In this document: in pieces, positions 1-9,877 of the stretch
Position numbering within the stretch: position 1 is the stretch's first letter
Layout: each line of letters begins with the position of its first letter
Assembly (NCBI RefSeq): GCF_036038375.1
Contig: NZ_CP107935.1
Span: 6,634,001-6,698,000 of the forward strand
Length of the DNA: 64,000 nt
Direction of reading: 5' to 3'
From: Streptomyces sp. NBC_00414
GTDB taxonomy: Bacteria; Actinomycetota; Actinomycetes; Streptomycetales; Streptomycetaceae
Program-made: the position numbers and the translations under genes
Notes under the pieces: model-generated
Seen by the model: the letters and a program-made list of their open reading frames with translations, nothing else
What the model was told of the DNA's origin: nothing
The model's database searches: none

Positions 1-926
1 AGGTCTCGCGTCAGTTCGGCGCGCTCCTGACCAAGGCGGGACTCGGCGATGTGCCCCGCTTCACCGTGCCCGAACTGCCCGAGTCCGCCTGGGGCGGGGG
101 CCTGCTTCCGGCCACCGCCGTGGCGCCCCTGCGCGCCTGGCTGGCCCAGCAGGCCCAGGACCCGGGCGCCCGGCACCAGGCGATGGCGCGCACCGCGTAC
201 GGGGCGCTCGACTCGCTCAAGTCGCGTATGCCCGAGCTCGCCAGTGCGGCCGCGGCCCAGTACGCCGCCGCGCTGCGCCTCACCGCGGCCGTCGACGGGG
301 CGTACGACAGCGAGTACACGCGTCTGCGGGGCCGTCTGCAGGCCGGGGCGGTCCTGGCCGGGGGCGCGCTCAAACGGTGGCGCAGCTACCCGCTGGACTG
401 CAGCGCCGGTGAACTGCTCGACGCGCTGGTCGAGAGCCTGGCCGCACTCCTGCTGTGCGCCGTCACCGCGGCCGACGAGCGCATCGACGAGGCGTGGCGG
501 CGTGAACCCGCCTCGTGCGCCCCGGGGCTGACGGACCGCGTTCCTGCGCTGGAGAGCGCCGAGCACCGCATCGGGATGGCGGCTCGGCGCTGGCGCCGGA
601 TGCTTGAGGAGTACGCGGAGGACGAGGTGCGTGCCCTGGAGAAGAGCGTCGCGCCGGACCCCGAGGTGGTGGCCGCGCTGGTCGCCACCGCGCTCCTGGG
701 CGGCCGGCGGGCGCGGTCCGCGGGCGAGGGGCTCGCCGAGCGGATCGGCGCGCACGGCGCGCTGCGGCTGCGCGACAAGGGCGGCCGACTGCTCACCGAC
801 TACCTCGACAAGGCGCTGCACAGCGAACGGGAGCGGCGGCTCGCACCGCTCGACGCGCTCGACGTACACCCCGAACCCCAGGCCGAACTCATCGCCGCGC
901 TGTCGGTACTGCAGAAGGAGAGGTGA
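1..926 (+). CDS. GTPase-family protein, C-terminal part (5' end outside window)
   Basis: The frame is open from the first bases of the window to the TGA at 924-926, so the true start lies upstream; the GTG at 51 is only an internal codon or a weak alternative start. The visible ~300 residues are mostly alpha-helical, rich in Ala, Arg and Leu, with no nucleotide-binding motif. Streptomyces usually carries two adjacent dynamin/YfjP-like GTPase genes, and the next gene, which overlaps this stop by GTGA, is clearly the second of such a pair. By that context this is probably the helical C-terminal half of the first GTPase, which would act near the membrane or cell-division machinery. The family assignment is inference because the G domain is not in the window. 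Confidence 0.6.
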   Translation, partial: VSRQFGALLTKAGLGDVPRFTVPELPESAWGGGLLPATAVAPLRAWLAQQAQDPGARHQAMARTAYGALDSLKSRMPELASAAAAQYAAALRLTAAVDGAYDSEYTRLRGRLQAGAVLAGGALKRWRSYPLDCSAGELLDALVESLAALLLCAVTAADERIDEAWRREPASCAPGLTDRVPALESAEHRIGMAARRWRRMLEEYAEDEVRALEKSVAPDPEVVAALVATALLGGRRARSAGEGLAERIGAHGALRLRDKGGRLLTDYLDKALHSERERRLAPLDALDVHPEPQAELIAALSVLQKER

Positions 927-3034
927 CCGCGGTGACCGCCGTAACGGACCACACGGATCACGCGGACCAGCCGGGAGACGACGACGAGGAGCGTCAGCAA
1001 GGGGAGACGCGTCAGCACGGGGAGGGGCGTCAGGAACGGGAACGGGAGGGGCGTCGAGGACGGGAAGGGCGTCAGGAACGTGGGCACGCGCGCGTGGGGG
1101 ACGATTCCGTGACCGAGACTGGGACCGGCCTTGGGGACGCCCGCAAGGACCCGAGAGACGCGCGCAGGAAGGGTCCCGGCAGGGAGATCGTCCGCAAGGA
1201 GAAGGGCGATCGCGGTCCCGACGGCGCGGCGGACGTGGGCGTGGAGGCCGCCGTCACCGGCGGCAAGGGAGCCGCTGACGCCGCCTGTAGTAAGGAGGCC
1301 GCGGATCTGGGGGACTCGGCGGACTCGGTGGGTGCCTGGGACGACGGGCTGATCGCACGGCGCGTGTCGGCCACGGCCGAGGGGCAGGTCAGGCCCGTAC
1401 AGGAGACTGCCGTGGAGACCAGGCCGCCCGCGGTGGCTCCCCTCGCGTACGACGGGCCGCTGCGGTCCCGTCTCGACGCGCTGCGTGAACTGGTGGGGCT
1501 CTCCCGGACGCGGCTCGACAGCGGGACCCTGGCCGAGGCGGGACAGGTCCTGGACGAGGCCGCCGCGCGGCGCCGGCTCTCGGGGCAGCACACCGTGGTC
1601 GCCATCGCGGGCGCCACAGGCAGCGGCAAGTCGCAGCTCTTCAACGCGCTCGCCGGAGTGGCCATCTCGGAGACCGGGGTACGCAGGCCGACGACCGCCG
1701 CGCCCATCGCGTGCAGTTGGAGCGACGGCGCGGCCGGACTCATCGACCGGCTCGGCATTCCCGGGCGGTTGCGCCGCAGGCCGCTGCAGAGCGCCGAGGC
1801 GGAGGCGCAGTTGCGCGGGCTCGTCCTGGTGGACCTGCCCGACCACGACTCGGCGGCCGTCCAGCACCGGGAGCACGTGGACCGGATCCTCGCGCTCGTG
1901 GACGCCGTCATCTGGGTGGTCGACCCGGAGAAATACGCCGACGCAGTACTTCATGAGCGCTATCTGCGGCCCATGGCGGGCCACGCGGAAGTCACCTTCG
2001 TGGTCCTCAACCAGGTCGACCGGCTGCCCGGAGAAGCCGCCGACCAGGTCCTCGACGACCTGCGGCGGCTGCTCGACGAGGACGGGATCGCGCTCGGCGA
2101 GTACGGCGAGCCGGGCGCGACCGTTCTCGCGCTGTCAGCGCTCACCGGGGAGGGCATCGGGGAACTGCGCGAGGTGCTCGGTCACTTCGTGGCCGAGCGG
2201 GGCGCCGCGGCCCGCCGGATCTCCGCCGACATGGACGCGGCCGCGGTGCGCCTGTGGCCCGTCTACGCCAACCGGCGGCAGGCCGGGCTCAGCGAGGAGG
2301 CGCGCGAGGAGTTCGCCGACCGGCTCGCCGACGCGGTCGGCGCCACGGCGGCGGGCGAGGCCGCCGAGCGCGCCTGGCGCCGCAACGCCAACCGCGCGTG
2401 CGGCACGCCCTGGCTGCGGCTGTGGCGCTGGTACGAGGACCGGCGCGAACCCTCGACGGGGCGGCTGTCCGTACGGACGTACGACGACGAGGAGGCCACG
2501 GCGCGGCAGCGCGTCGAGCAGGCGGTGCGCACGGTGGCCGAGCAGGCCGCCGACGCGCTGCCCGCGCCCTGGGCCCAGGCGGTGCGTGAAGCGGCCGTAC
2601 GAGGGTCGCAGGGGCTGTGCGAGGCCCTGGACGAACTGGCGGTACGGGCCGGGACACCGGTCGGGCGGCCGCCGCGGCCGGGCTGGTGGCCGGCAGCCGT
2701 ACTCGCGCAGGCGTCCATGACCGTCCTTCAGGTCGTCGGCGGACTGTGGCTGTTGGCCCAGGTCATCGGCTTCATGTCGCCGAACCTCGGCGTGCCCGTG
2801 CTGCTGATGGTCATCGGCATCGTGGGCGGCCCGGGTGTCGAGTGGGCCTGCAGACTCGCCGCGAACGGGCCTGCGCGGAGGTACGGGTTCGAGGCGGAAC
2901 GGAGACTGCGGGAGGCGGCGTCGGGCTGCGGCCGGGCCCGGGTCCTCGATCCCGTGGCGGCGGAGCTGCTGCGGTACCGGGAGGTGCGGGAGCAGTTCCT
3001 GCGGGTCACGGGGGTCGGGGTCTCGGCGGGGTGA
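923..3034 (+). CDS. YfjP-like GTPase with disordered N-terminus and C-terminal membrane hairpin
   Basis: This is a 703-residue GTPase. The P-loop GATGSGKS is at about residues 230-237, followed by a DLPD G3 motif, NQVD as G4 and SALTG as G5. Residues 1-150 are very polar, with repeated Gly-Arg-Gln-Glu blocks encoded by imperfect DNA repeats at about 1000-1090. Two hydrophobic stretches near residues 595-640 predict a membrane hairpin, as in dynamin-like or Era-like membrane GTPases. GTG at 923 overlaps the previous stop by four bases; GTG at 932 is better spaced from the AAGGAG at 915-920 and may be the real start. Pairing with a second GTPase and position upstream of ssbB suggest a role in division or envelope remodelling, which is inference. 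Confidence 0.8.
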   Translation: MTAVTAVTDHTDHADQPGDDDEERQQGETRQHGEGRQEREREGRRGREGRQERGHARVGDDSVTETGTGLGDARKDPRDARRKGPGREIVRKEKGDRGPDGAADVGVEAAVTGGKGAADAACSKEAADLGDSADSVGAWDDGLIARRVSATAEGQVRPVQETAVETRPPAVAPLAYDGPLRSRLDALRELVGLSRTRLDSGTLAEAGQVLDEAAARRRLSGQHTVVAIAGATGSGKSQLFNALAGVAISETGVRRPTTAAPIACSWSDGAAGLIDRLGIPGRLRRRPLQSAEAEAQLRGLVLVDLPDHDSAAVQHREHVDRILALVDAVIWVVDPEKYADAVLHERYLRPMAGHAEVTFVVLNQVDRLPGEAADQVLDDLRRLLDEDGIALGEYGEPGATVLALSALTGEGIGELREVLGHFVAERGAAARRISADMDAAAVRLWPVYANRRQAGLSEEAREEFADRLADAVGATAAGEAAERAWRRNANRACGTPWLRLWRWYEDRREPSTGRLSVRTYDDEEATARQRVEQAVRTVAEQAADALPAPWAQAVREAAVRGSQGLCEALDELAVRAGTPVGRPPRPGWWPAAVLAQASMTVLQVVGGLWLLAQVIGFMSPNLGVPVLLMVIGIVGGPGVEWACRLAANGPARRYGFEAERRLREAASGCGRARVLDPVAAELLRYREVREQFLRVTGVGVSAG

Positions 3035-3224
3035 GGTGACGGGGCCAGGGGCGGGGCTCGGGGCTTGCGGGTGGGGCCGGAAGTCCACGTTCGAATGGCG
3101 GAGTTGTCCACAACCGGGCGGTGGCCCACAGGGCTCAGCGGGATCCGGCCGACGGAGGCAGTCTGAGGTCCCGGCGGACACGACGTGACGGCCACGTCGT
3201 CTCCGCCGGGACGGACAGACGCAG

Positions 3225-3273
3225 CCGTACGGGACGGACCCGTATGGCAGCCGTACGGGACCTACCCGTACGC
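3225..3273 (+). promoter_or_regulatory. two tandem inverted repeats in the ssbB leader
   Basis: Two units of about 26 bases follow each other. In each, CCGTACGGG is followed by a 5-base loop and a near-perfect complementary arm (3225-3233 with 3239-3247, and 3251-3259 with 3265-3273; one mismatch each). They end about 22 bases before the ssbB start. They could be protein-binding operators or RNA hairpins; the sequence does not decide which. Confidence 0.45.
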
Positions 3274-3295
3274 GTGGGCAGGGAGGGCTTCCGCG

Positions 3296-3886
3296 ATGAA
3301 CGAGACGACGGTGTGCGTGGTGGGGAACGTGGCTACACAGCCCGTGTTCCGGGAGACGGCGGCGGGTTCGTCGGCGAGGTTCCGGCTGGCGGTCACACAG
3401 CGGTTCTGGGACCGGGAGAAGAACGCGTGGCGGGACGGGCACACCAACTTCTTCACGGTGTGGGCCAATCGGGCGCTCGCGGCGAACGTGCAGGCATCCG
3501 TGTCGCTGGGCGAGCCGCTCATGGTGCGAGGCAGGTTGAAGATCCGCTCCGAGCAGCGCGACGGACAGTCGTGGACGGGCGCGGACATCGAGGCCTCGGC
3601 GATCGGACACGACCTGGCGCGCGGCACGGCGGCGTTCCGGCGGACGCTCAGGGGCGATCCGGCGTCGGATCAGGTATCGGATCAGGTACTGGATCCGGCA
3701 TCAGACCCGGCGTCGGGTCGGACGTCAGGTCAGGCGTCGGGTCAGACGCCGGACCAGACGTCGGATCAGGTTCCCGGTCGGTCGCCGAACACGTCGGTCC
3801 GGCCGGAGCCGAGTTGGGAGACGGAGCCGGCCGAGCGGGTCGACGCGGCGGCCCGACAACGGCAGGAACCGGCCCTGGTGACGTGA
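3296..3886 (+). CDS. ssbB: single-stranded DNA-binding protein SsbB
   Basis: This is an OB-fold SSB of 196 residues. The N-terminal ~110 residues carry the usual features: start MNET, VGNVATQPVFRE, FRLAVTQRFWD, the NFFTVWAN strand and GEPLMVRGRLK. That form resembles the Streptomyces SsbB paralogue linked to chromosome segregation during sporulation rather than the replicative SsbA. ATG at 3296 follows a GGGAGGG and matches the family start; an upstream GTG at 3185 is in frame but would translate the leader hairpins. The C-terminal ~80 residues are unusual: a repeated Ser-Asp-Gln/Ser-Gly-Gln tail encoded by imperfect direct repeats at about 3655-3790. The acidic DDEPPF-type tip of replicative SSBs is absent. 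Confidence 0.9.
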   Translation: MNETTVCVVGNVATQPVFRETAAGSSARFRLAVTQRFWDREKNAWRDGHTNFFTVWANRALAANVQASVSLGEPLMVRGRLKIRSEQRDGQSWTGADIEASAIGHDLARGTAAFRRTLRGDPASDQVSDQVLDPASDPASGRTSGQASGQTPDQTSDQVPGRSPNTSVRPEPSWETEPAERVDAAARQRQEPALVT

Positions 3887-4151
3887 GGGCAGGTGCCGGC
3901 TCCTCGCTCTGACCGAAGTGCGGCTTATCGGGGAGTGCGTTGTGAACGGTCCCAGTAGATTTGTCGACAAGCATGGCTCGCGCCCGGTTCTGGCGATAAC
4001 GATTCCGAGTCGGATCACTCATCGGATGACATGACCGGGGAGGGAGGTGCGCCCCGTCCTTAGGATGCCGGGCATAGCTCTCGGGGCTTCTGATTCCGCT
4101 GGTGGGACCGTAACCCCCCAGGTCAACGGGTCCCGCTCGAAAGGGAATTCT

Positions 4152-5567
4152 GTGCTTTCTACGTTCTCTGCGCCGTCCGTGCACGGGCGAGGTGCCGCTG
4201 CCGCCCGCCTGGCCGCGGTGGCGCTCGTGTCCGGGCTCGTCGCCGTGAGCGCCGTGGCCACCGCCGGTGCGGCCGTCGCGGACGAACTCCCTCTCAGCCA
4301 GGGCGGCGCGACCGCCACCATAGGCGGCCTGAAGACGTCCGGGCCCGCGGTCATCCACGAGGAGGGCGGGGACAAGCAGGTCTCCGCGGGACTCTTCGAG
4401 ATGTCCGTCGACAACGGCGGCACCCTGCAGACCTACTGCGTCGACATCTACAGCCCGACGCAGAAGGACGCCAAGTACCAGGAGACCCCCTGGAGCGGTA
4501 CGTCGCTGAACGGGAACCCCGACGCGGGCCGGATCCGCTGGATCCTGCAGAACTCCTACCCGCAGGTCAACGACCTCGCCGCGCTGGCCGCGAAGGCGGG
4601 CGCGAGCGGCCTCACCCAGCAGGACGCGGCGGCCGGCACGCAGGTGGCGATCTGGCGGTACTCGGACGACGCCGACGTGGACGCCGTGGACCCCCAGGCG
4701 GAGAAGCTCGCCGACTATCTGCAGCGCAGCGCACGGGACCTGGCGGAGCCGGCCGCCTCCCTGGAACTGGATCCGCCCGCGGTCTCCGGTCATCCGGGTG
4801 AACTGCTCGGCCCGGTCACCGTGCGCACCAACGCGGCCGCCGTGACGGTGACGCCGCTCGCCGACGCCACGAGCGGGGTGAAGGTCGTCGGCCGGGACGG
4901 CAAGGAGATCACGTCCGCGGCCGACGGCAGCGAGCTGTTCTTCGATGTGGCCGAGGACGCCGCGGACGGTTCGGCCGCGCTGACGGTGCAGGCCTCGACC
5001 ACCGTGCCGGTCGGGCGGGCCTTCGCCTCCGAGACCAGGAGCCAGACCCAGATCCTGGCCGGATCCAGCGAGTCGACGGTCTCCGCGGCGGCGACCGCGA
5101 ACTGGGCCGCTGCCGGAGCGATACCGGCACTCTCCGCCGAGAAGAACTGCGCGGAGGGCGGTCTCGACGTCACAGCGGTGAACGAGGGCGACGAGGCGTT
5201 CACCTTCGAGCTGATGGGCGCCGAGCACACCGTCGAGGCAGGCGCGTCACAGACCGTGACGGTCCCGCTGCAGGAGGACCAGCCGTACGACTTCACGGTC
5301 GAGGGGCCGGGCGGTTACGAGAAGCGGTTCCAGGGAGTGCTCGACTGCCGGACGCAGAGCGGCGCCGCCGCCGACGAGACCGTCCGGACGCTGAACGAGC
5401 CGAGCCCCGCCACGGTCGGCGGCACGTCCGCCACGACCACCGACCTCGCCGAGACCGGCGCGTCGAGCGCCACCCCGGTGATAGCCGGGATCGCGATCGG
5501 CCTGGTCCTGATCGGCGGCGCGGCGGTGCTCTTCGTCCGCAAGAAGAAGACACCGACCCAGGACTGA
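4152..5567 (+). CDS. thioester-domain, LAETG-anchored surface protein
   Basis: This 471-residue protein has an N-terminal signal sequence ending near residue 40 (Ala-rich, then VADELPLS). A thioester domain follows, with the Cys of TYCVDIY at about residue 96 and the Gln of GTQVAIW at about residue 164; these are expected to form an internal Cys-Gln thioester able to bind a host or surface nucleophile. Ig-like repeat regions fill the middle. At the C-terminus are a sortase motif LAETG (432-436), a hydrophobic helix and a basic RKKK tail, so the protein should be attached to peptidoglycan by a class E sortase. GTG at 4152 was chosen because the signal peptide begins there and an AAGGGA lies upstream. 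Its target is unknown. Confidence 0.87.
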   Translation: MLSTFSAPSVHGRGAAAARLAAVALVSGLVAVSAVATAGAAVADELPLSQGGATATIGGLKTSGPAVIHEEGGDKQVSAGLFEMSVDNGGTLQTYCVDIYSPTQKDAKYQETPWSGTSLNGNPDAGRIRWILQNSYPQVNDLAALAAKAGASGLTQQDAAAGTQVAIWRYSDDADVDAVDPQAEKLADYLQRSARDLAEPAASLELDPPAVSGHPGELLGPVTVRTNAAAVTVTPLADATSGVKVVGRDGKEITSAADGSELFFDVAEDAADGSAALTVQASTTVPVGRAFASETRSQTQILAGSSESTVSAAATANWAAAGAIPALSAEKNCAEGGLDVTAVNEGDEAFTFELMGAEHTVEAGASQTVTVPLQEDQPYDFTVEGPGGYEKRFQGVLDCRTQSGAAADETVRTLNEPSPATVGGTSATTTDLAETGASSATPVIAGIAIGLVLIGGAAVLFVRKKKTPTQD

Positions 5568-5984
5568 CCGAACACCGACGCGGGACCGGACACCGACACC
5601 GGGCCGAAGCGGCGGGACCGGCGGGACCGGCGGGACCGGCGGAGCAACGGTGAGCGGGAGCCGGAACGAGAAGGCGCACCTTGACAAGTGGACAGTGAGT
5701 GATCGCGCGCGGACTCGCTGTATTGCCGGGCACTCGTGATGTGTTCCGGCGACCGCCCGAGAGCGTCCGGGGCCGCCCGAGGGCCGCTCCGGGCCGTACG
5801 GAGGTGGCCCGCGGCGCTCGGCGGCACCCCTTGTCGGCCCGAAACGGCAGGGGCCGGGTGCGGGGCCGGTCGGCGTGTCCCAGCTCAGGGGCCCGGGCCA
5901 TACGCGTTTCCCCCGAGGGGTGGCGGTACGGCAAGATGGGGTGTATCTGCCCACTGCCGATTTCAAGCGTCCGGACGGTTTCTC
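5568..5984. other. 417-base intergenic region with a short GC-rich tandem repeat
   Basis: No credible gene was found. The region starts with about three copies of a 9-base unit GGCGGGACC at about 5614-5643. It contains an isolated TTGACA at 5681 with no convincing -10 at normal spacing, and then a GC-rich leader before ettA. An upstream extension of the EttA frame to 5736 crosses the second half but has no family resemblance. Confidence 0.5.
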
Positions 5985-7649
<1,665 letters not shown>

Positions 7650-7654
7650 TCTTC

Positions 7655-8074
7655 TTGCGGCACATCTACCGCTGCCCGCTGCGCTGGGCGGACATGGACG
7701 CGTACGGCCACATCAACAACGTGGTCTTCCTCCGCTATCTGGAGGAGGCGCGTATCGACTTCCTGTTCCGCCCGGACAAGGATTTCCAGCAGGGGTCCGT
7801 GGTGGCGCGCCATGAGATCGACTACAAGCAGCAGTTGGTGCACCGGCACACACCGGTGGACATCGAGCTGTGGGTGACGCAGATCAGGGCGGCGTCCTTC
7901 ACCATCGCCTACGAGGTGAAGGACCCGGACCAGGTGTATGTGCGGGCCCAGACGGTGATAGTGCCGTTCGACTTCGAGGCGCAGCGGCCGCGTCGTATCA
8001 CCGCGGAGGAGCGCGAGTTCCTCAAGGAGTACACGGACGACGCAGCCGGTTCCGCGGGGGCCGTCGCCGCATGA
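7655..8074 (+). CDS. acyl-CoA thioesterase, hotdog fold (4HBT/FadM-YbgC type)
   Basis: This 139-residue single hotdog domain carries the family signature DMDAYGHINN followed by FLRYLEEARID near residues 13-36. That segment holds the catalytic Asp and the helix that packs the acyl pocket. These enzymes hydrolyse acyl-CoA thioesters in the cytosol. TTG at 7655 starts the protein as LRHIYRCPLRW, which matches the usual family N-terminus; a start at 7535 would lie inside ettA. It begins five bases after the ettA stop and overlaps the next gene by ATGA, so the three genes are likely translated from one message. The natural substrate is not evident. Confidence 0.9.
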   Translation: MRHIYRCPLRWADMDAYGHINNVVFLRYLEEARIDFLFRPDKDFQQGSVVARHEIDYKQQLVHRHTPVDIELWVTQIRAASFTIAYEVKDPDQVYVRAQTVIVPFDFEAQRPRRITAEEREFLKEYTDDAAGSAGAVAA

Positions 8075-8760
8075 CGGCCCTGCACCTCGTCGACGAGGGG
8101 GAGGCGGCGGACCTCGCCGCCTTCCTGGCCCGGCTGATCCACTACGACCGGGCGGCCGCGGTACGGCTGCAGGCGTCGGGGACGACGCTCGCGGTGTTCG
8201 GCCGGCCGCCGTCGTTCGAGGTGCTCGCGATCCGCACGGCACGGCTCTCCAAGCCGTACGAGAACGGTCTCGACCTCGTCCTCGACGTGACGGTCTCGGC
8301 CGGTGAACTCCTGGAGTCCCTCGACGAGGCGGCGGCCACGGCGACCGTGCCCGCCGCCGTCACCGGACCGCCGTGGGCCGGGTTGCTGCCGCCCCGCGGC
8401 GGCTGGCGGCCGGAGCCGGGACTGCCCGGGCTCGACGCGGTGCGTGCGGCGGTGGCCGCGGTGGTCGCCGAATTCCGGGCGCGGACGGACGAGTTGGCGC
8501 CCGAGAGCCGTACGCGGTCCGCGCTCGACGACATCGGGCGGGAGATCTGGTCCCGGCCGGTCGGGGACACCTCCCTCCCCGTGCGGGCCGCGCACGCCGC
8601 CCAGTCGCTGGGATTCCTGCGGCCCGCGCGCGGCGCCGCACCCGACGACGCTGTCCTGCGGCTGCTCTCCTCGGGCGCGTGGCTCAGGCTGTGGACGCCG
8701 TACGGGTCGATCGCCGTGCGCAGGGCCGGGCTCGGGGCGCTGGACGTCAGCGTGCGCTGA
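8071..8760 (+). CDS. conserved hypothetical protein
   Basis: This 229-residue soluble protein has no motif that I recognise. It is Ala/Leu/Arg-rich with alternating helices and a central Trp-Ala-Gly-Leu-Leu-Pro-Pro segment (about residues 103-115). ATG at 8071 overlaps the thioesterase stop, indicating translational coupling and perhaps a shared function. It ends 20 bases before the convergent ABC ATPase gene. Confidence 0.75.
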   Translation: MTALHLVDEGEAADLAAFLARLIHYDRAAAVRLQASGTTLAVFGRPPSFEVLAIRTARLSKPYENGLDLVLDVTVSAGELLESLDEAAATATVPAAVTGPPWAGLLPPRGGWRPEPGLPGLDAVRAAVAAVVAEFRARTDELAPESRTRSALDDIGREIWSRPVGDTSLPVRAAHAAQSLGFLRPARGAAPDDAVLRLLSSGAWLRLWTPYGSIAVRRAGLGALDVSVR

Positions 8761-8780
8761 CCGGCGCAGCCACCCCTGTG

Positions 8781-9767
8781 TCAGCGGTGTTCGCTGTCGT
8801 CCGGCCAGATGCCGATGTGGTCCGGTTCGAGTTCCAGGGCGACACGGTCGCGCATACCGAGCGCCTCGGTGTACTCGGCGGGGAGCTGGAGCCGGCCGGC
8901 CCGGTCGAGCATCGCGTACTCGCGCGCCACCACTGTCTCGTGGCCGGTCGTGGCGTCCACCTCGGTGCGGCGCAGGACCTCCGTGGACGTACGGCCGTCG
9001 CGGATGGCGACCGTCCGGCGGACCTCGGTGGCGACCGCCTGGTCGTGCGTGACGATCACGATGGTCGTGCCGAGGAGCTCGTTCGCGGTGCGGAAGGCGG
9101 CGAAGATCTGTCCGGCGGTGTTCGAGTCGAGTTCGCCGGTGGGTTCGTCGGCGAGGAGGACGGCGGGGTCGTTGGCCAGCGCCACGGCGATGGCGACGCG
9201 CTGCTGCTGACCGCCGGACATCTGGACCGGGCGGCGGGACCGGCAGTCCGCGACCTCCAGCAGCTCCAGGAGCTCCAGGGCGCGCTGTGCCTGTGCGCGG
9301 CGGCCCTTGCGGGAGGCGCCGAGCTGCATCGGCAGGGCGACGTTCTGGGCGGCCGTCAGATAGGGGAGGAGATTGCGGGCAGTCTGCTGCCAGACGAAGC
9401 CGACGGTCTCGCGCCGGTAGCTGAGCCGGTCCTTGGCGCCCATGGTCAGCAGGTCGTGTCCCGCCACCCGGGCGGCGCCCGCGGTGGGGGTGTCCAGACC
9501 GGCCAGGATGTTCATCAGGGTCGACTTGCCGCTGCCGGACGCGCCGACCAGCGCCATCAGCTCGCCCTCGCGGACGAGGAGATCGAGGCCCTGGAGCGCC
9601 TGTACCTCGACGCCGTCCGCGGAGAAGATCCGGACCAGCCGGTCGCAGGTGATCAGGGCGTCATGGCCGTAGGCGGGGCGGTCGCGGCGGTCGGCGGCCC
9701 GCTGGGCGAGGTCGGCGAAGCTGGGACCGGCCGGGCCGGCGGGACCGACGGAGTCGGTGGTCGTCAT
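8781..9767 (-). CDS. ABC transporter ATP-binding protein (MacB/LolD-like)
   Basis: This is a 328-residue ATPase with all ABC motifs: Walker A GASGSGKST (about residues 73-81), Q-loop in FVWQQT, signature MSGGQQQRVAIA, Walker B VLLADEPTGELD and the switch His in VTHD. The sequence is of the class that pairs with FtsX/MacB permeases and works by mechanotransmission, for example lipoprotein extraction or peptide export. It has an N-terminal Gly/Pro leader of ~35 residues and a ~60-residue C-terminal extension. Its ATG overlaps the stop of a 37-codon ORF that in turn overlaps the large permease, so it is the last gene of the operon from 16384. Confidence 0.92.
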   Translation of the reverse strand: MTTTDSVGPAGPAGPSFADLAQRAADRRDRPAYGHDALITCDRLVRIFSADGVEVQALQGLDLLVREGELMALVGASGSGKSTLMNILAGLDTPTAGAARVAGHDLLTMGAKDRLSYRRETVGFVWQQTARNLLPYLTAAQNVALPMQLGASRKGRRAQAQRALELLELLEVADCRSRRPVQMSGGQQQRVAIAVALANDPAVLLADEPTGELDSNTAGQIFAAFRTANELLGTTIVIVTHDQAVATEVRRTVAIRDGRTSTEVLRRTEVDATTGHETVVAREYAMLDRAGRLQLPAEYTEALGMRDRVALELEPDHIGIWPDDSEHR

Positions 9768-9877
9768 CGGGCGTCTCCGGTCGTGGTCGTCATCCTGGGC
9801 CTCCGGCCGGGCATCGTCGTCCGGTGGCCGCGGGCGGTTGTCGTCGGGCGGCTTCGAGTGGCCGCGGGAGCCGTCAT
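9764..9877 (-). CDS. 37-residue linking ORF between permease and ATPase (possible coupling ORF)
   Basis: The ATG at 9877 overlaps the permease stop as ATGA, and the ORF's TGA overlaps the ATPase ATG at 9767 in the same way. The product is a basic, Thr/Arg/Pro-rich peptide ending TTTTGDAR, which echoes the permease ending RAGDAR and the ATPase start MTTTD. It may exist only to carry ribosomes from the permease to the ATPase, or it may be the scar of a short duplication around the junction. No family is recognisable. Confidence 0.4.
   Translation of the reverse strand: MTAPAATRSRPTTTARGHRTTMPGRRPRMTTTTGDAR

Noticed and set aside
3185..3295. Longer SsbB start at 3185
   Set aside because: It would translate the leader hairpins; the usual MNET start at 3296 has a good ribosome-binding site.
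5681..5730. TTGACA as a consensus -35 for ettA
   Set aside because: No -10 hexamer at 16-18 bases; the nearest TATTG-type sequence is about 34 bases away.
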